A DNA stretch of 9,149 bases from Kiloniellales bacterium (GTDB taxonomy: Bacteria; Pseudomonadota; Alphaproteobacteria; Kiloniellales; JAKSBE01): contig JASJAL010000172.1 in the NCBI GenBank assembly GCA_030067055.1, positions 1 to 9,149 of the forward strand. The letters run 5' to 3'. Under the pieces are notes generated by a model that was not told the DNA's origin, did no database searches, and saw only the letters and a program-made list of their open reading frames with translations. A program made the translations under genes and the position numbers. Every line of letters starts with the position of its first letter. Within the stretch, counting starts at the first letter, position 1. Shown one piece after another: positions 7,222-9,149 of this stretch.

Positions 7222-8367
7222 CTACACGACGACGGCTTCCAGGTCCTTTGGGTGCGCCGTGAGCGGCTCGTAGCCGTCTTCGGTCACGACGACGCTGTCG
7301 CCAACCTGGGCGCGGAAGGTCTTGGCGATGCTGACCGAGCCGTCGACGGCCAGCACCATGCCGGGCCGCAGCTTCGTCTTGTCGCCGTAGACCAGCTGCG
7401 GCGTCTCCAGGAAGCTGAACCCGGTCGCGCGGCCGCAGCGGAAGGGGTAGTCGAAGCCGGCGGTCTGGATGACTTCGGCGTAGGCGGCGTGGACCTCCTC
7501 GGCGGTGACTCCCGGGCGCAGCCGCCCGAGTGCGGCCGCCTGGCTTTCGACCGCCACGCGATAGACCGCCTCCTGCGACCTGTCCGCGATCTCGCCGATC
7601 CAGAAGGTGCGGTCGAAGCCGAGCTTGAAGCGGTGAAAGTTCGTCATGCCGCAGAAACACAGGAACACCGGATCGCCCCGTTTCATGGTGCGCGTCGAGG
7701 CGCGGCGATGCGGCATCGTGATGTCCCTGCCCGACGCCATGATCTGCAGGAAATGCGTGTTCGGCGACATCCGCGCGTCCTCGTAGTGCGCCGCGAGCAG
7801 TTCGGCCGCCTTGCGCGTGCCCGCCGACGACGTTGCGAGCGCAACTTCGTATTCCGGGACGCCGTCACCGATCGCCGCGCGGCCGGCCTCCATCATCGCC
7901 ATGGCGACTTGGCCGGCATGCCGGGCCAATTGCAGCTCTTCGGCGGACTTGATCATCCGCATTTCGGCAACGATCGGGGTCACGTCGCCGAGCCGGGAGT
8001 CCGCGACGACGAGCCCGATGTAGTTGCGCACGACCGGCGGCATATGGTTCGGCTCGATCGCGACCCGGGCGGCGCCGTTAAGCACGTCCGCCAAGGCTTC
8101 GCGCCATTCGTCGCCCAGTCCGTCGTTCCAGGCCGCGATCCGGTCCACAGCGGCGGCTTCGGCCATGTCCAGCTCCATGCTGGGCGTGATCAGAAGGCTC
8201 TCGCCGTCCTTTGGGACCGCAAGGATCGTCGGTCGCCCGAAATCCATGTGGAGGTAATCGTAGTAGCCGGCGTAGTAGTAGACGCTGTCGTCATCGGTGA
8301 TCAGCGCAAGGTCAAAGCCCGCATCCGCCAACCTTCCGCGAAGGTCGTTCATTCTGCTCGCAAACAT
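7222..8367 (-). CDS. M24/creatinase-like 'pita-bread' hydrolase lacking the metal site
   Basis: The 381-residue protein has the two-domain layout of the M24 family (Xaa-Pro peptidase, creatinase, ectoine hydrolase). Residues 5-130 are a creatinase-N domain (R-L-A-D-A-G-F-D-L-A-L-I near 12). The pita-bread domain is introduced by the family-typical E-M-R-M-I-K-S-A-E-E-L (135-145) and ends with V-T-E-D-G-Y-E-P-L-T. The metal ligands of true M24 peptidases are mostly absent: the D-x-G position reads F-L-C-F-C-G, only D252 of F-D-R-T-F fits the second Asp, the G-H-G-I-G His is replaced in G-R-A-T-G, and both late Glu positions are changed (A-V-D-G-S, Q-V-G-D). H220 in M-P-H-R-R aligns by eye with the catalytic His of creatinase. 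A metal-free C-N hydrolase is therefore more likely than a peptidase. It sits 27 bases downstream of the hydrolase gene and is probably co-transcribed with it. Cytoplasmic: no signal peptide. The substrate is unknown. Confidence 0.85.
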   Translation of the reverse strand: MFASRMNDLRGRLADAGFDLALITDDDSVYYYAGYYDYLHMDFGRPTILAVPKDGESLLITPSMELDMAEAAAVDRIAAWNDGLGDEWREALADVLNGAARVAIEPNHMPPVVRNYIGLVVADSRLGDVTPIVAEMRMIKSAEELQLARHAGQVAMAMMEAGRAAIGDGVPEYEVALATSSAGTRKAAELLAAHYEDARMSPNTHFLQIMASGRDITMPHRRASTRTMKRGDPVFLCFCGMTNFHRFKLGFDRTFWIGEIADRSQEAVYRVAVESQAAALGRLRPGVTAEEVHAAYAEVIQTAGFDYPFRCGRATGFSFLETPQLVYGDKTKLRPGMVLAVDGSVSIAKTFRAQVGDSVVVTEDGYEPLTAHPKDLEAVVV

Positions 8368-8394
8368 CGCGCGGACCCCCTGCCCCTCGCCAAG

Positions 8395-9149
8395 CTAGGG
8401 AATACGCCGATTGCCAGGCGGCCTGGCGCCGAGGCTCACCTTCGCGCCTTCCGGCCCGTCCAGGGTGCGGTCGAAGAACTCGTAGATGGCGTCGCGCATC
8501 CAGTTGAAGTTCAGCGGGGTCATCGCCAGGAAGGCGGCGCCGTGGCCGTCGAGGATGACATGGCGCTCGGGCCGGCCCATCAGCTCCCACAAGGTGTCGC
8601 GATTTCCCTCGGTCACGCACTCGTCGTAGTAGGCGTCGAAGAGGATCACCCGCGCCGGATCGGCCCGGCCGGGATAACGTGCCGGGTCGTAGGGCCGGAA
8701 GATCGGCTCCAGGAAATCCTCGTACTGCTTCTGGGTCCAGCTGAACTTCTTCAGGACGCTCTTGCGGAGATCGCTCGGCCACTTGGCGATGCAATTTGCG
8801 ATCACCAGGTGGGGATTGACCAGGCCCACCACCAAGGCGGTCGCCGCGACTCTCGGCTCCTGAACCGCCAGCAGCGCGGCGTAGATGCCGCTGTGACTGA
8901 ACCCGATCACGCCGATCCGCTCGGCGTCGATCTCGTCGCGCGTTTCCGCCCAGTCGATCAGACGGCGCATGTCGATCAGATTGGCCCGCACCCGCAGCGC
9001 CATCCGCTTCATCATCCGGGCCAGGACCTCCTCGCTCCAGGCCTGCTCCATTCCGGCCCAATCGAAGACATGATCCTTGCCGAGGAAGTTGACGACGTGG
9101 GTCTCCCCCCGGCCATGCTCGACGAGCCCGGCGGCGATCGTGTCGGAGG
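8395..9149 (-). CDS. Alpha/beta hydrolase, N-terminal end outside the window
   Basis: The minus-strand frame is open from the right edge to TAG at 8395-8397, about 250 residues. The ATG at 9051 is internal because the frame continues to 9149 with protein-like text (H-V-V-N-F-L-G-K-D), so the true start is beyond the window. Counting from the Met encoded at 9049-9051, the nucleophile elbow is I-G-F-S52-H-S-G, the acid is probably D139 in V-I-L-F-D-A-Y-Y-D (or D143), and the His is H170 in L-D-G-H-G-A. The triad order is canonical for alpha/beta hydrolases of the dienelactone-hydrolase/prolyl-oligopeptidase-like group. The elbow has Ser where the second Gly of G-x-S-x-G usually stands. A lid-like insert (about 85-130) rich in Trp, Lys and Tyr sits between elbow and acid. 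It precedes the M24-like gene by 27 bases, suggesting an operon that breaks down an ester or amide of unknown identity. Confidence 0.85.
   Translation of the reverse strand, partial: SDTIAAGLVEHGRGETHVVNFLGKDHVFDWAGMEQAWSEEVLARMMKRMALRVRANLIDMRRLIDWAETRDEIDAERIGVIGFSHSGIYAALLAVQEPRVAATALVVGLVNPHLVIANCIAKWPSDLRKSVLKKFSWTQKQYEDFLEPIFRPYDPARYPGRADPARVILFDAYYDECVTEGNRDTLWELMGRPERHVILDGHGAAFLAMTPLNFNWMRDAIYEFFDRTLDGPEGAKVSLGARPPGNRRIP

Noticed and set aside
6926..7660. Minus-strand frame of 244 codons overlapping the 3' part of the M24 gene
   Set aside because: An out-of-frame Arg/Gly-rich shadow of the M24 gene running into non-coding DNA.

Overview
The window is high-GC DNA from what looks like an alphaproteobacterium, possibly near the Rhodospirillales. 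The evidence is the alpha-type GroEL sequence, the cytochrome c2-like cytochrome and a CTAGAGC...GATCTAG type extragenic palindrome. Lineage is an inference from family resemblance only. No tRNA, rRNA, CRISPR array or intact insertion sequence was seen.

Layout. Positions 1-468 (+) hold the C-terminal part of a class II glutamine amidotransferase. A complete groEL without an adjacent groES follows (621-2249, +). Next come a small secreted c-type cytochrome lacking the usual methionine-ligand loop (2451-2795, +), a membrane fatty acid desaturase starting at TTG (3074-4120, +) and a CPA1-type cation/proton antiporter (4499-5722, +). A gene-poor stretch with several hairpins (5723-6203) leads to a universal stress protein gene on the minus strand (6204-6683), clearly lower in GC than its neighbours. 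Positions 6684-7221 hold no intact gene, but 6849-6989 (+) looks like the fossil 3' end of a TPR-containing adenylate cyclase gene. The right end is a minus-strand pair, probably an operon: an alpha/beta hydrolase running off the window edge (8395 to 9149), then 27 bases later an M24/creatinase-like protein (7222-8367) that lacks most M24 metal ligands.

How the genes fit together. Each middle gene has its own ribosome binding site and sizeable flanking gaps, and several are followed by hairpins, so they look separately transcribed. A solitary chaperonin, small cytochrome, lipid desaturase, ion antiporter and universal stress protein together resemble an accessory stress-response cluster; this is inferred from content. 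The right-hand hydrolase plus M24 pair looks like an unrelated catabolic operon acting on an unknown amide, ester or ureido substrate. The cyclase fossil, the GC change and a near-identical 17-bp direct repeat on both sides of the usp gene suggest that 5.7-7.2 kb has been rearranged.

No wholly new multi-gene system is evident. The points most worth checking are the cytochrome without its methionine loop, the metal-site-less M24 protein, the cyclase fossil and the repeats around usp and upstream of groEL.
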